From the NCBI GenBank assembly GCA_002305715.1, contig DBQD01000071.1, forward strand, positions 107,910-135,917: a stretch of 28,008 bases of DNA, given 5' to 3'. The notes below the pieces were generated by a model. It saw only the letters and a program-made list of their open reading frames with translations, was not told the DNA's origin and did not search any database. This DNA is from Proteiniphilum sp. UBA1403. Its GTDB lineage: Bacteria > Bacteroidota > Bacteroidia > Bacteroidales > Dysgonomonadaceae. The translations under genes were made by a program, and so were the position numbers. Every line of letters begins with the position of its first letter. Position 1 is the stretch's first letter. Below, one piece after another: positions 7,512-16,400 of this stretch.

Positions 7512-8681
7512 ATGATAGAGAATTTATTTTCTAGTTTGCCATTTTTCGTGTGTTTAATCTGGCTGCTCTTTTTCATGCTGGAGTATAAGAAGCACGATTC
7601 AGCAAAAAAGTTCTTTACTTTTTTTCTATTGGTATGTACCATTCTCTATTTTTCGCACGCTGTCTTTTTTCTACAGAATGTATATTTTTACAGTCGCGTT
7701 GAAAATATATACACCTTTTGCACGCTGGCAGTTTACCCTCTTTACTATCTCTATATTTGCAAACTTACAAGTATAGAGAGGTTTAGTCTGAAGAGTTATT
7801 GGGTAATTCTGCCAGCATTGATTATCAGTTTGCTCTCTGTGATATTCTATCGGATGATGAGCTACGAGGAACGTATCAATTTTGTTGAGTATTATTTTTT
7901 CCATACAACCGAGAGCCTTGCCTTTTCCAGTTTCGCTACAAAAGCCCAAGAGATACGAATCATTGCCACCAAAATAGTATTTATCCTGCAATTGATTCCG
8001 GTTGCCTATTATGGGCATAAAAAACTTTCCTGTTTCAATAAGGAAGTTGCCAATTATTATGCCAACACCGAAAACAGGAATTTATCTCTAGTTCATAAGT
8101 TGCTGTTCCTCTTTATTCTCTATGCATTCTTTTCGGCCATCGCCAATATGCTGGGTAGACATTTCTTTCTGCGTGAACAATGGATGGTTATAATTCCAGC
8201 TATCATTTTTGGGAGTATGCTTTATTTAGTCAACTACATGGCCTATACAATACGTTTCAGTGCGGCCGACTTTTCGGAGGAGGCTAAGATTAATTGGTTG
8301 AAAGAAACGGAAGCAGCATCAACAGACCATGAAGACTCACTCACCCTCAGCACTCGCTTAAAAAGATTGATGGAAGAAGAGCAACTCTTCAGACAGAAGG
8401 ATTTACACATTTCAGACGTTGCCGTTTATTTGGGCACCAACAGGACCTATGTCTCAAATCACATTAATCAAGATCTGGGATTGTCTTTTTCCGATTATAT
8501 TAACAGCTATCGCGTAAAGTATGCGCAAAGAATGATGCTAGACTCCGAATCTGCTTTCTCAATGTTGGAGATAAGTGATCAATCGGGGTTTGCCAACGAA
8601 GTATCTTTTTACAGGAATTTTAAAAAGATTACCGGCACTACTCCAAATCGTTGGCTTCACGAACATACATCTGAGTTTTAA
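7512..8681 (+). CDS. Membrane-anchored AraC-family regulator
   Basis: This is a 389-residue regulator. Residues 1 to about 250 contain roughly seven hydrophobic segments (for example SLPFFVCLIWLLFFMLEY at the start and WMVIIPAIIFGSMLYLVNYM near the end of that part). The C-terminal 100 residues form an AraC/XylS DNA-binding domain with two helix-turn-helix motifs: LHISDVAVYLGTNRTYVSNHIN and, later, MLEISDQSGFANEVSFYRNFKKITGTTPNRW. This layout is common in Bacteroidota, where the sensor part sits in the membrane. It lies 58 bases after the polyferredoxin gene on the same strand and could control that cluster or the lipoprotein gene downstream. No binding site is identified. Confidence 0.9.
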   Translation: MIENLFSSLPFFVCLIWLLFFMLEYKKHDSAKKFFTFFLLVCTILYFSHAVFFLQNVYFYSRVENIYTFCTLAVYPLYYLYICKLTSIERFSLKSYWVILPALIISLLSVIFYRMMSYEERINFVEYYFFHTTESLAFSSFATKAQEIRIIATKIVFILQLIPVAYYGHKKLSCFNKEVANYYANTENRNLSLVHKLLFLFILYAFFSAIANMLGRHFFLREQWMVIIPAIIFGSMLYLVNYMAYTIRFSAADFSEEAKINWLKETEAASTDHEDSLTLSTRLKRLMEEEQLFRQKDLHISDVAVYLGTNRTYVSNHINQDLGLSFSDYINSYRVKYAQRMMLDSESAFSMLEISDQSGFANEVSFYRNFKKITGTTPNRWLHEHTSEF

Positions 8682-8771
8682 TTTTACCTTTTGTAATCCT
8701 TTTTTGTTGATTTATTAGTGCAGTCATTCGTGATAATTTGTTCCTTTAGGGAAATATCAAAATATCATGCT

Positions 8772-11096
8772 ATGACTGATCTACTACAAATCTTTAAAAA
8801 AGCGGCAAGAAGAAATATTTCACTTCTGTTCGTTCTGTTCCTATTGTATTTTTCGATTACCATACTGCAGAGTTGTTCTCCGCTAGAGGAGATAGAAGTT
8901 CCGGATGAACAGGTTGGAAAAAAACCGGATGGTGAGAAGCCTGATGGAGATGATCCTGGTAATACAGACCCCGGTAACACAAATCCCGGAGATCAGCAAC
9001 CCACAGAAAAGCTCAGTGTAGATAAAGCCGGAGGGACAATATTCAAAGGAGACATTAAACTGGTGATTCCAGCAGAAGCGTTTGCCACAACGGTCAACAT
9101 GGAGATTGAAAAGCAAAACAGCAACGCCATCATGGATGAGTTTGAAGCATCCACTTACTACAAAATTAAACTACCTTTAAACTTCACCAAACCCTTAAAG
9201 ATAGTACTACCTGCTAAAAGCGGTGTTCCTGATGGAGATCTTTTTTTTCGCATCTCCTCCCCTGGTGAAGCATTAAGTGCATTGGCCGAAAATGAAACAT
9301 CAATTTGGATGATTGCTGAAAAAGAGGATGAATTGTATACAGCTACACTTGATCCAATCGAAGAAACCTCCAATGAAATAGCAGAACTAATTGTTGGTTT
9401 GGTGAAAGATTATGAGGTTATTGATCATCCTTCAACAAAATCTAGCTTTGCAACGAAGAAATGCAAAGTAATTGCACCACTAAAGTATCTCGAAGTTGGC
9501 GAAGAAATTGCCAAGTATGTGGAAGAGTCAATTAATATACTTGAATCTCTTGGATTCAGTTTTGAGCAGCGAAAAAATACAATTGACGTTGAACTGATAA
9601 ATATGAAAAATCCTGCAAGATATGGCGAGTTTGTCAATTCACGTTTCAGCAGAGAATGGAACTGTTTAAAAATTAACACACAGAAACTTGAAGATTATTA
9701 TCTGAATCTAATGGATCAAAACGAAGTTAAGCGTACCGTTATTCATGAGATGACCCATTTTGTGCAATTCTATTACGACCCACGTTGGACTGTTACGAAA
9801 TCCTTTTTAGGAGGTAATTTTCTTTGGATGGATGAAGCGGTAGCAGTTTGGGCTGAACAATTTATGGCGGATGGAATATCTTCGGTTCAGCAAGGAGCCC
9901 AGTTTTGTCCGATAGAGGGTTTCAATGGAAAAGAAGGAGAAGGAGCATCACACGGCTATGGGATGGCTGCTTTAGTCAAATGGCTAGCCGATCGATATGG
10001 CAATGATAAGATTGTGGAGTTACACAAAAAACAGCTAGGAGGTGCATCTTCAATAAAAGATGCTTTTGATGAAGTTTTTCCAGAATTGTTCTTAGAATAT
10101 ATTCTCTTTGAACAAGATTATATCCATAAGAATGGCGTGCAAGATCTTCTGGCAAGCATTTCACGCAGTGTTCTGAATATCTTATCCTTAGAAAAAACCC
10201 AAACTACATCTGGTAATGAGTGTGAACCATACTCTATGTTTATGGAGAAAATAAGTATTAATTCCAACTTTGAACTTCCCAAAGATAATTTATATCTCTC
10301 TATTGAAGTAGAAGGTGGAACAAACTACGGTACAAAAGGACAATTATGTGAACTATATCGTGTAAATCCATCAACGAAAAAAGTAACTTTTATATCGGAG
10401 TTTTATGACTCTTACATCTTTGAAGAAATAAAAGATCTACAAGAGACAAAAGAACAGCTCATTGTTGTCTATTTTCATCCTTTCAACAAGAAGACTGTAA
10501 TGAACATTACAGCACAACTTAAAGAGAAGGAAATGGAGTTCAAAACGGGTAAAATAAAATTACAAATTAATGATTTAAAAGATTATAGTGGTTTTTTCAC
10601 TGCCAGCTTCCCTGATGAACTGGTTGTTCCAATCAACGATGCCACGGGAACGACCAGCCTTTCTGGGGACAAAGTTATCTACACCTCAAACGAAACTTAT
10701 TCTAAAAAAGAAAGCTACGATAAAGTAGAATCGAAATGGAAAATTAGAATAGAGATTGATAGCAATACGCGAAAAATACTGAATGGAAGTGCCGAGAATA
10801 TCACAAGTAGGTACAACGACAGAGCGGGAGATCCCGACAGGGGCAAGCTAAAAAGAGCACAGACCACTTCATTCGACTTCAAGGAAATACCCTTTACACA
10901 GGTATATTCTTCAGACGGTAGCTACCATTTTGGTGCCTCGGAGAGCAAGGGAAGTATTGGTTCATATCTAAGTAATTTCAGTTATAGAAACAGTTCATGG
11001 GTAGAAGACTATGATGGCTTAGTCTGGACCACAAAAACAGTTAACTCTTGGAATCCAAATACAAAGTGGTCAATAGCTATATCACTGTACCCATAA
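8772..11096 (+). CDS. Large lipoprotein with HExxH metallopeptidase motif
   Basis: This is a 774-residue putative surface or periplasmic lipoprotein. I use the ATG at 8772 rather than an upstream in-frame GTG at 8718, because it gives a signal peptide (residues about 15-34) ending in the lipobox LQSC (Cys35). A Gly/Pro/Asp linker with repeated KPDG, DPGNT and NPG units (about 49-74) leads to a ZU5-like beta segment (GGTIFKGDIKLVIPAEAF). A zinc-peptidase motif follows: VIHEMTHFVQ (His325, His329), with a possible third ligand Glu355 in WMDEAVAVWAEQ, a gluzincin-like spacing. The last 300 residues are beta-rich and not recognised. The gene looks more A+T-rich than its neighbours. Catalysis and substrate are inferred only from the motif. 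Confidence 0.7.
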   Translation: MTDLLQIFKKAARRNISLLFVLFLLYFSITILQSCSPLEEIEVPDEQVGKKPDGEKPDGDDPGNTDPGNTNPGDQQPTEKLSVDKAGGTIFKGDIKLVIPAEAFATTVNMEIEKQNSNAIMDEFEASTYYKIKLPLNFTKPLKIVLPAKSGVPDGDLFFRISSPGEALSALAENETSIWMIAEKEDELYTATLDPIEETSNEIAELIVGLVKDYEVIDHPSTKSSFATKKCKVIAPLKYLEVGEEIAKYVEESINILESLGFSFEQRKNTIDVELINMKNPARYGEFVNSRFSREWNCLKINTQKLEDYYLNLMDQNEVKRTVIHEMTHFVQFYYDPRWTVTKSFLGGNFLWMDEAVAVWAEQFMADGISSVQQGAQFCPIEGFNGKEGEGASHGYGMAALVKWLADRYGNDKIVELHKKQLGGASSIKDAFDEVFPELFLEYILFEQDYIHKNGVQDLLASISRSVLNILSLEKTQTTSGNECEPYSMFMEKISINSNFELPKDNLYLSIEVEGGTNYGTKGQLCELYRVNPSTKKVTFISEFYDSYIFEEIKDLQETKEQLIVVYFHPFNKKTVMNITAQLKEKEMEFKTGKIKLQINDLKDYSGFFTASFPDELVVPINDATGTTSLSGDKVIYTSNETYSKKESYDKVESKWKIRIEIDSNTRKILNGSAENITSRYNDRAGDPDRGKLKRAQTTSFDFKEIPFTQVYSSDGSYHFGASESKGSIGSYLSNFSYRNSSWVEDYDGLVWTTKTVNSWNPNTKWSIAISLYP

Positions 11097-11192
11097 CAAA
11101 TGATTAATAACAAACACGGAATACTATAAACTTTTAAAAAAAAAGATTTCATCTTAGATTGTCTGTTTTTAACTTCAGGTACAACAGAGATA

Positions 11193-11452
11193 ATGGCAAT
11201 TAGGAAAAACGGTATGGCGAACTGATCCATTTGGAGGATCCGGTGTTCGAGATGCAGTTTGTCGTAAATGGTTCCGTCCAGGTGGAGGCTTACCACATAG
11301 CTATTCTCAATCGCAAACCTCTGTTTGAACCCTGTATTGACTCATCAATAAACTCTGAAGATAAAATTAGAGAGTATTTTCACGATCTTGAGATGGCAAT
11401 TTGCATCGGATTGGATCTAAACCTCAACACACGTATCTGGAGTAAAGAGTGA
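11193..11452 (+). pseudogene. Possible small gene or frameshifted remnant
   Basis: From 11204 to the TGA at 11450-11452 one frame is open for about 82 codons with protein-like composition (DPVFEMQFVVNGSV, KIREYFHDLEMAICIGL, LNLNTRIWSKE) but no ATG at its beginning. In another frame an ATG at 11193 gives MAIRKNGMAN and then stops. A single frameshift near 11211 would join MAIRKN to YGELIHLEDP. I do not recognise the family. A short remnant of a mobile-element or other gene is possible, and so is a chance open frame. Confidence 0.3.
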
Positions 11453-11473
11453 CGATATGTGACTCAAATGGCC

Positions 11474-11505
11474 CTTTCATGTTAAATAAACTGAAAACAT
11501 GAAAG
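11474..11505. terminator. Inverted repeat, possible weak terminator
   Basis: CTTTCATGTT (11474-11483) is repeated inverted as AACATGAAAG (11496-11505), around a 12-base loop. Only three T follow on the plus strand, so it could be a weak terminator or an operator upstream of the TolC gene. Confidence 0.35.
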
Positions 11506-11544
11506 TTTGTCGTATCCGTTACAAGATGCATCTTTTTCTGTTTG

Positions 11545-11552
11545 TACCTTTG
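11545..11552 (+). promoter_or_regulatory. Putative -7 box of first TolC gene
   Basis: TACCTTTG matches TAnnTTTG and is 50 bases before the ATG at 11603. The -33 element is weak. Confidence 0.4.
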
Positions 11553-11602
11553 TTATTCATGTATCAACCATTCAATTTGCATAGTTTGCGAAAAAATGTC
11601 GT

Positions 11603-12781
11603 ATGAAAAAGATCCTATTTGTCCTGTTTTCGTTGTGTATCCTTTTTGTTGCACAGGCTCAGAATGGTATAGATAAGATTTTGCAGGAAATTGAAACAAA
11701 CAACACCTCATTGTTGGCTCTGCAAAAGCAAATTGAGGCTCAAAAGTTGAGCAATAAGACTGGAATCTCACTTCCGAACCCCGAAGTAACCTATTCCCAT
11801 CTGTGGGGTACACCACGTGAAATTGGCAATCAAAAAGAATTCGGAGTTACTCAGTCTTTTGATTTTCCAACCGTTTTTGGGCATCAAAACAGGTTGGTGG
11901 AGATGGAGAACCAGAACCTCGATCTCTATTACCAATCGGAAAGAATGAATACATTGTTAAGAGCCAAACAAATTATCATTGAACTGACATATAACAATGC
12001 ATTATCGGACCATTATGCCAAACGGGTAGAGACTGCTCGCATCATTGCTGACTCCTATCAAAAGAAATTTGAACAGGGTGAGACTAATGCTATCGAGCGT
12101 AATAAAATTCAACTGAACTTCATCACCTGTGTAAATAAAAAAGAGAAAATAGATATCGAAAGAGAAGCACTCCGGAATGAATTAAAATCGTTGAACGGTG
12201 GTAAAGAAATTCAATATAACGAAACAGAAAATTTTCTTTACCCCCTACCCCCGGATTTTAATGAATGGTACGTTGCGGTAGAATTAAAAAATCCAATTCT
12301 ACAATATCTAAGTAAACAGATCGATATTAAAAAGCAACAAGTAAAGCTCAGTAGAGCGCAAGGTTTACCTAAATTTAGCGCTGGATATGTATCTGAACGT
12401 ATTCTAGGACAAAAATTAGAAGGTGTAGCTGTTGGTATTTCCATCCCACTTTGGGAAAATAAAAATAATGTGAAGCAGGCTAAAGCTGGCGTACGATCCT
12501 CGGAAACGTCGCTGGAAGATGGTAAAATTCAATATTACACCAAACTGCAGACCCTGTTTAATCAATCTAGCAGCTTACAAGAGACAGCACAGAAGTATCG
12601 GAATGCAATCTCGTCTTATAGCAACGAACCACTACTACGAAAAGCACTGGATGCCGGTGAAATTTCGCTGCTGGAATATCTGTTGGAAGTAGAGTTTTAT
12701 TATGATGCATTCAACAACATGCTAGAAGTAGAGCGCGATTATGCACTAACGGTTTCCGAATTGACTGCCATTGAGTTATAG
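11603..12781 (+). CDS. TolC-family outer-membrane efflux protein (short, stand-alone)
   Basis: This is a 392-residue TolC/OprM-like protein, likely the outer-membrane channel of an efflux system. The signal peptide is residues 1-20, ending VAQAQ. It has the two-repeat layout of long amphipathic helices (for example residues 95-200 and 290-390) separated by beta-strand stretches such as LPNPEVTYSHLW, EFGVTQSFDFPTVFG and VAVGISIPLWENKN. It is at the short end for the family and carries no lipobox. It is separated from the cus-like operon by a terminator and a new promoter, so it is probably its own unit. The pump it serves is not certain; proximity suggests CusA, although that operon encodes a second TolC protein. 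Confidence 0.88.
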   Translation: MKKILFVLFSLCILFVAQAQNGIDKILQEIETNNTSLLALQKQIEAQKLSNKTGISLPNPEVTYSHLWGTPREIGNQKEFGVTQSFDFPTVFGHQNRLVEMENQNLDLYYQSERMNTLLRAKQIIIELTYNNALSDHYAKRVETARIIADSYQKKFEQGETNAIERNKIQLNFITCVNKKEKIDIEREALRNELKSLNGGKEIQYNETENFLYPLPPDFNEWYVAVELKNPILQYLSKQIDIKKQQVKLSRAQGLPKFSAGYVSERILGQKLEGVAVGISIPLWENKNNVKQAKAGVRSSETSLEDGKIQYYTKLQTLFNQSSSLQETAQKYRNAISSYSNEPLLRKALDAGEISLLEYLLEVEFYYDAFNNMLEVERDYALTVSELTAIEL

Positions 12782-12791
12782 ACCTCCTCAC

Positions 12792-12824
12792 AAAGGGTTT
12801 CATTGGTTTGATGAGGCCCTTTTT
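12792..12824 (+). terminator. Terminator of first TolC gene
   Basis: AAAGGG pairs with CCCTTT. An inner TCAT/ATGA stem lies after a small bulge, with loop TGGTTTG, and a run of five T ends at 12824. It sits 11 bases after the TolC stop. Confidence 0.65.
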
Positions 12825-12826
12825 AA

Positions 12827-12858
12827 TTTGTTATTCACAAAATTAAGCCATATATTTG
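12827..12858 (+). promoter_or_regulatory. Bacteroidota sigma-A promoter of cus-like operon
   Basis: TTTG (12827-12830), a 20-base spacer and TATATTTG (12851-12858) match the Bacteroidota promoter consensus at both boxes and in spacing. The ATG of the first gene follows 18 bases later. This is the only promoter in the window with both elements intact. Confidence 0.75.
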
Positions 12859-12876
12859 CAGTAAGAGAGCGAGAAA

Positions 12877-13353
12877 ATGAAACGTTTTACAGCCATATTT
12901 TTACTACTTTTCATGTTGATGTCCGCAATACAGCCTGTGTTTGCGATGCATTTCTGTGGAAAAAGGCTGCATTCATTTTACCTGCTCCAGAACAACAAAA
13001 GTATTCCAAGCTGTTGCGAGGAAAAAGATAGACCGGATAACAACTCACTATCACATGGTCAACTTCCTAAAGATAACACTGCCTCCCACTATTTTCTTGA
13101 TATAACCTATGCCTCTTGTTGTGATACACAACTATTAAAACCTGGCACCGATGATTATCAGACGAAAACAGAACAACCGGTCTCCCGTATTAGCTCTATT
13201 TCACATGTTGGAGCCGCCGCGTTACTCTTTCCTCTGTTTAAATTATCGGATATTGACACAACCTCTCGTTCCTTTTTTCAAAACTTTCCACCCAAAGGGT
13301 TTTTCCTCATGGATGTACGTCTGCTGACCTACATCTGCATTTACCGTATTTGA
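12877..13353 (+). CDS. HYC_CC_PP family protein, copper-operon associated
   Basis: This is a 158-residue small exported or membrane protein. The N-terminal signal or anchor is residues 1-23. The ordered motifs HFC at 25-27, SCC at 45-47, SCC at 80-82 and FPPKG at 137-141 fit the Bacteroidota group named HYC_CC_PP after these motifs. Five cysteines and a His sit in the part that would be outside the cytoplasm, which fits soft-metal binding. A second hydrophobic patch is at about 110-122. It is the first gene of the operon that encodes CusA, TolC, CusB and the HMA lipoprotein. Its function is not established, and a copper-binding or sensing role is inference from motifs and position. Confidence 0.7.
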   Translation: MKRFTAIFLLLFMLMSAIQPVFAMHFCGKRLHSFYLLQNNKSIPSCCEEKDRPDNNSLSHGQLPKDNTASHYFLDITYASCCDTQLLKPGTDDYQTKTEQPVSRISSISHVGAAALLFPLFKLSDIDTTSRSFFQNFPPKGFFLMDVRLLTYICIYRI

Positions 13354-13393
13354 TTGAATAGGTGACTGTGTAAAACAGCACCATAAAAGAAAG

Positions 13394-13429
13394 CAATTAC
13401 GGATTGAACTTCAGTCCAAAGAGTAATTG
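13394..13429 (+). promoter_or_regulatory. Hairpin in the leader before cusA
   Basis: CAATTAC (13394-13400) pairs with GTAATTG (13423-13429), with inner GGA/TCC and TGAA/TTCA pairing. It lies in the 129-base gap before the CusA start. No T-run follows, so it is not a usual terminator; an RNA processing or attenuation element is possible. Confidence 0.3.
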
Positions 13430-13482
13430 TAGGAATGGGCTTTATCCAAAAAAAACGCTTTGTTCAATCAAACTTCAAATAC

Positions 13483-16400
13483 ATGTTTAATAAGATTATC
13501 AAGTATTTTCTAAGTAACAGACTTATTACAATCATGTTACTTATAGTGATCATTGTATGGGGTATCTCCACTGCACCGTTCAACTGGAACAGTCTGCTGC
13601 CACGTGACCCCATACCTGTAGATGCCATACCCGACTTAGGGGACAACCAACAGATTGTCTCCACAGAATGGATGGGACGTTCACCGAAAGATATTCAGGA
13701 ACAGATTACCTATCCACTGACCACCTCCCTACTGGGAATACCGGGTGTAAAAACGATACGTAGTACTTCCATGTTCGGCATGTCATTCATCTATATCATT
13801 TTCGAAGAAAAGGTGGAATTCTATTGGAGCCGTTCCCGCATTCTGGAGAAACTCAACTCTCTCCCCCCGGGGACATTGCCCGATGGTGTGCAACCCTCAC
13901 TTGGACCGGATGCTACTGCTTTGGGCCAGATTTTCTGGTATACCCTCGAAGGAAGAGATTTAGAGACCGGAAAACCGACAGGAGGATGGGACCCAGATGA
14001 ACTACGCACCATACAGGATTTTCAGGTTAAATACACTCTATCGGCTGCTGAAGGTGTGTCTGAAGTCGCTTCTGTGGGAGGTTTTGTAAAAGAATACCAG
14101 GTGGAGGTGAATCCCAATGCACTCAGGGCTTACAACCTTTCTATCATGGATGTAATGAATGCCATCCAGAAGAGTAACCTTGATATTGGTGCTGAAACGG
14201 TTGAAATTAACAAGGTTGAGTACCTTGTACGTGGCCTGGGCTACATAAAGCAAGTGTCTGACCTGGAAGAGGCTGTGGTGATTGTTCGCAACGGTATACC
14301 GGTAAAGATTAAGGATGTGGCCTTTGTCACCCTTGGCCCTGCAACACGGCGTGGGGGACTCGACAAAGAGGGCGTAGAAGCTGTGGGAGGTGTGGTTGTT
14401 GCGCGCTACGGTTCCAACCCACTTCATGTAATCAACAATGTTAAGGCTAAAATTGAAGAGATGGAGTCAGGCTTGCCACAAAAGATATTGCCAGATGGCA
14501 GTGTGAGCAAGGTGACAGTGGTGCCTTTTTACGACCGCTCAGGATTGATACAAGAGACCATTGGTACATTGCAGGAAGATCTGTCGCACGAGATCCTGAT
14601 AAGCATCATTGTGATTATCGTTATCTTGCTCAGTCTCAAGGCCTCCTTGATTGTCTCCGGGTTGTTACCGTTGGCAGTGTTACTTACATTCATCGTGATG
14701 AGACTCCTTAATATTGATGCCAACATTGTTGCCCTCTCCGGTATTGCCATTGCCGTGGGCGTAATGGTCGACATTGGCGTGGTGTTTGTGGAAAACATCA
14801 TTCAGCATATGGAAAAGCCTCAGAACAAGGGGATCTCAAAAGGGGAAGCCTTTGTGGATCTGATTTACAAAAGTGTCAGTGAGGTTTCGGTGCCTTGTAT
14901 TGTGGCCATGTTGACCACGATTGTCAGCTTCATTCCTGTTTTTTTCCTGGAAGCACAGGAGGGTCGACTTTTCAAACCGTTGGCATTTACAAAAACTATT
15001 ACCTTGGTGAGTGCACTGGCATTGGGAATGACCATTGTGCCCACATTGGCTTACTACATTTTTTCTGTTAGTTTCAAGTCCAAATCAATAAAAACGGGAT
15101 TTAATATACTTCTCATAATTGGTGGCTTCATCTGGTTTCTATTCTCGGGAACATTCATGGTTCTCTTTATTTCGCTTTTCGGACTCAGTAATCTGCTCGC
15201 TCACAAGTGGAAGAATCCGAAGACATCTACATACATAAGTGCCGCAATAGCCTTGCTGGCAGCCTTATATCTGCTTACCTCTGAATGGATGCCTGTGGGT
15301 CCACATAGTGGCTTCTTTGTGAACTTCATTGTGGTGATTGTCAGCATTGCAATTATCCTTGCATTCTTTGAGGTTCTGATAACCAACTACGAAACTATCA
15401 TCCGCTGGTGTCTGGCCAATCGTTGGAAATTCTTGACTATCCCTGCACTGACGCTACTTTTGGGTGTTACTATCTGGATCGGGTTCGATTCGCTATTTGG
15501 ATTTGTAGCCAAAGGATTTGAGACAGTTGGGTGGAAGTCGTTCCGACAGACCGGTGTTTGGCAGGCTGCTAATAAAACATTCCCTGGAATTGGCGAAGAG
15601 TTCATGCCAAGTTTGAACGAAGGTTCGTTTCTATTGATGCCAACCAGCATGCCTCATACAGGAATAGAACAGAATTTAGCGTATATTGAAACACTCGATA
15701 AGCGTATCAGCAGCATTCCAGAGGTAGAAATGACTGTAGGAAAATGGGGAAGAGTCAACTCGGCTCTTGATCCTGCACCGACTCAAATGTTCGAGAACAC
15801 CATCAATTATCGACCTGAGTTCATAGTCAATGAAGATGGTCATCGACTTCGATTTAAGGTGAACCGTGATGGAGCTTTTGTCCTAATTGACCAATCGGTC
15901 TACAATCCCAAAGAGGGTTTCCGTTTGATACCTGCCGACAGCCTCATATTGGATCGAAGAGGTGAATATTTTAGGCAATGGCGACCAGAGATCAAAAATG
16001 AAGATGACATCTGGAAGGAGATTATCAACCAATCTCATATACCGGGACTCACCTCAGCTCCGAAACTGCAACCCATTGAAGCCCGCACAGTGATGCTCTC
16101 TACAGGTATGCGTGCCCCCATGGGAATAAAAGTGTCGGGACCAGACCTGGAGTCAATTGAGCAAGGAGGAAAAGCATTGGAGGAGGCATTGAAAGAGGTA
16201 CCCTCTGTACTACCCTCCACTGTGTTTTATGATAGAGCTGTGGGTGCTCCATATATTGAGATTGAACTGAACCGGCAACATATGGCACGCTATGGGATCA
16301 CGGTATCAGATCTACAGGAGGTAATCAGTGCAGCTGTAGGAGGAATGCCCCTAACGACAACGGTGGAAGGTCGTGAGCGATTTCCAGTAAGACTTCGCTA

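Larger units (their letters stand above)
11097..11602. other. Gene-poor spacer of about 500 bases
   Basis: This stretch between the lipoprotein and the first TolC gene holds a possible gene remnant (11193-11452), a 10-bp inverted repeat (11474-11505) and a candidate -7 box (11545-11552). A run of nine A at about 11138-11146 has no stem beside it. Nothing else is recognised. Confidence 0.6.

Noticed and set aside
8718..8771. N-terminal extension of the lipoprotein from a GTG codon
   Set aside because: The extension would put 18 extra residues before an otherwise normal lipoprotein signal peptide; the ATG at 8772 gives a better leader.
8938..9002. Short repeats (GATGG, GGTAATACAGACCC-like) as a DNA repeat array
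   Set aside because: They encode the Pro/Gly/Asp linker after the lipobox, which explains them as a protein spacer.
11009..11296. Open frame of 95 codons on the minus strand across the lipoprotein end and the spacer
   Set aside because: More than a quarter of it is antisense to the confidently called lipoprotein gene. It has no recognisable domain or promoter.
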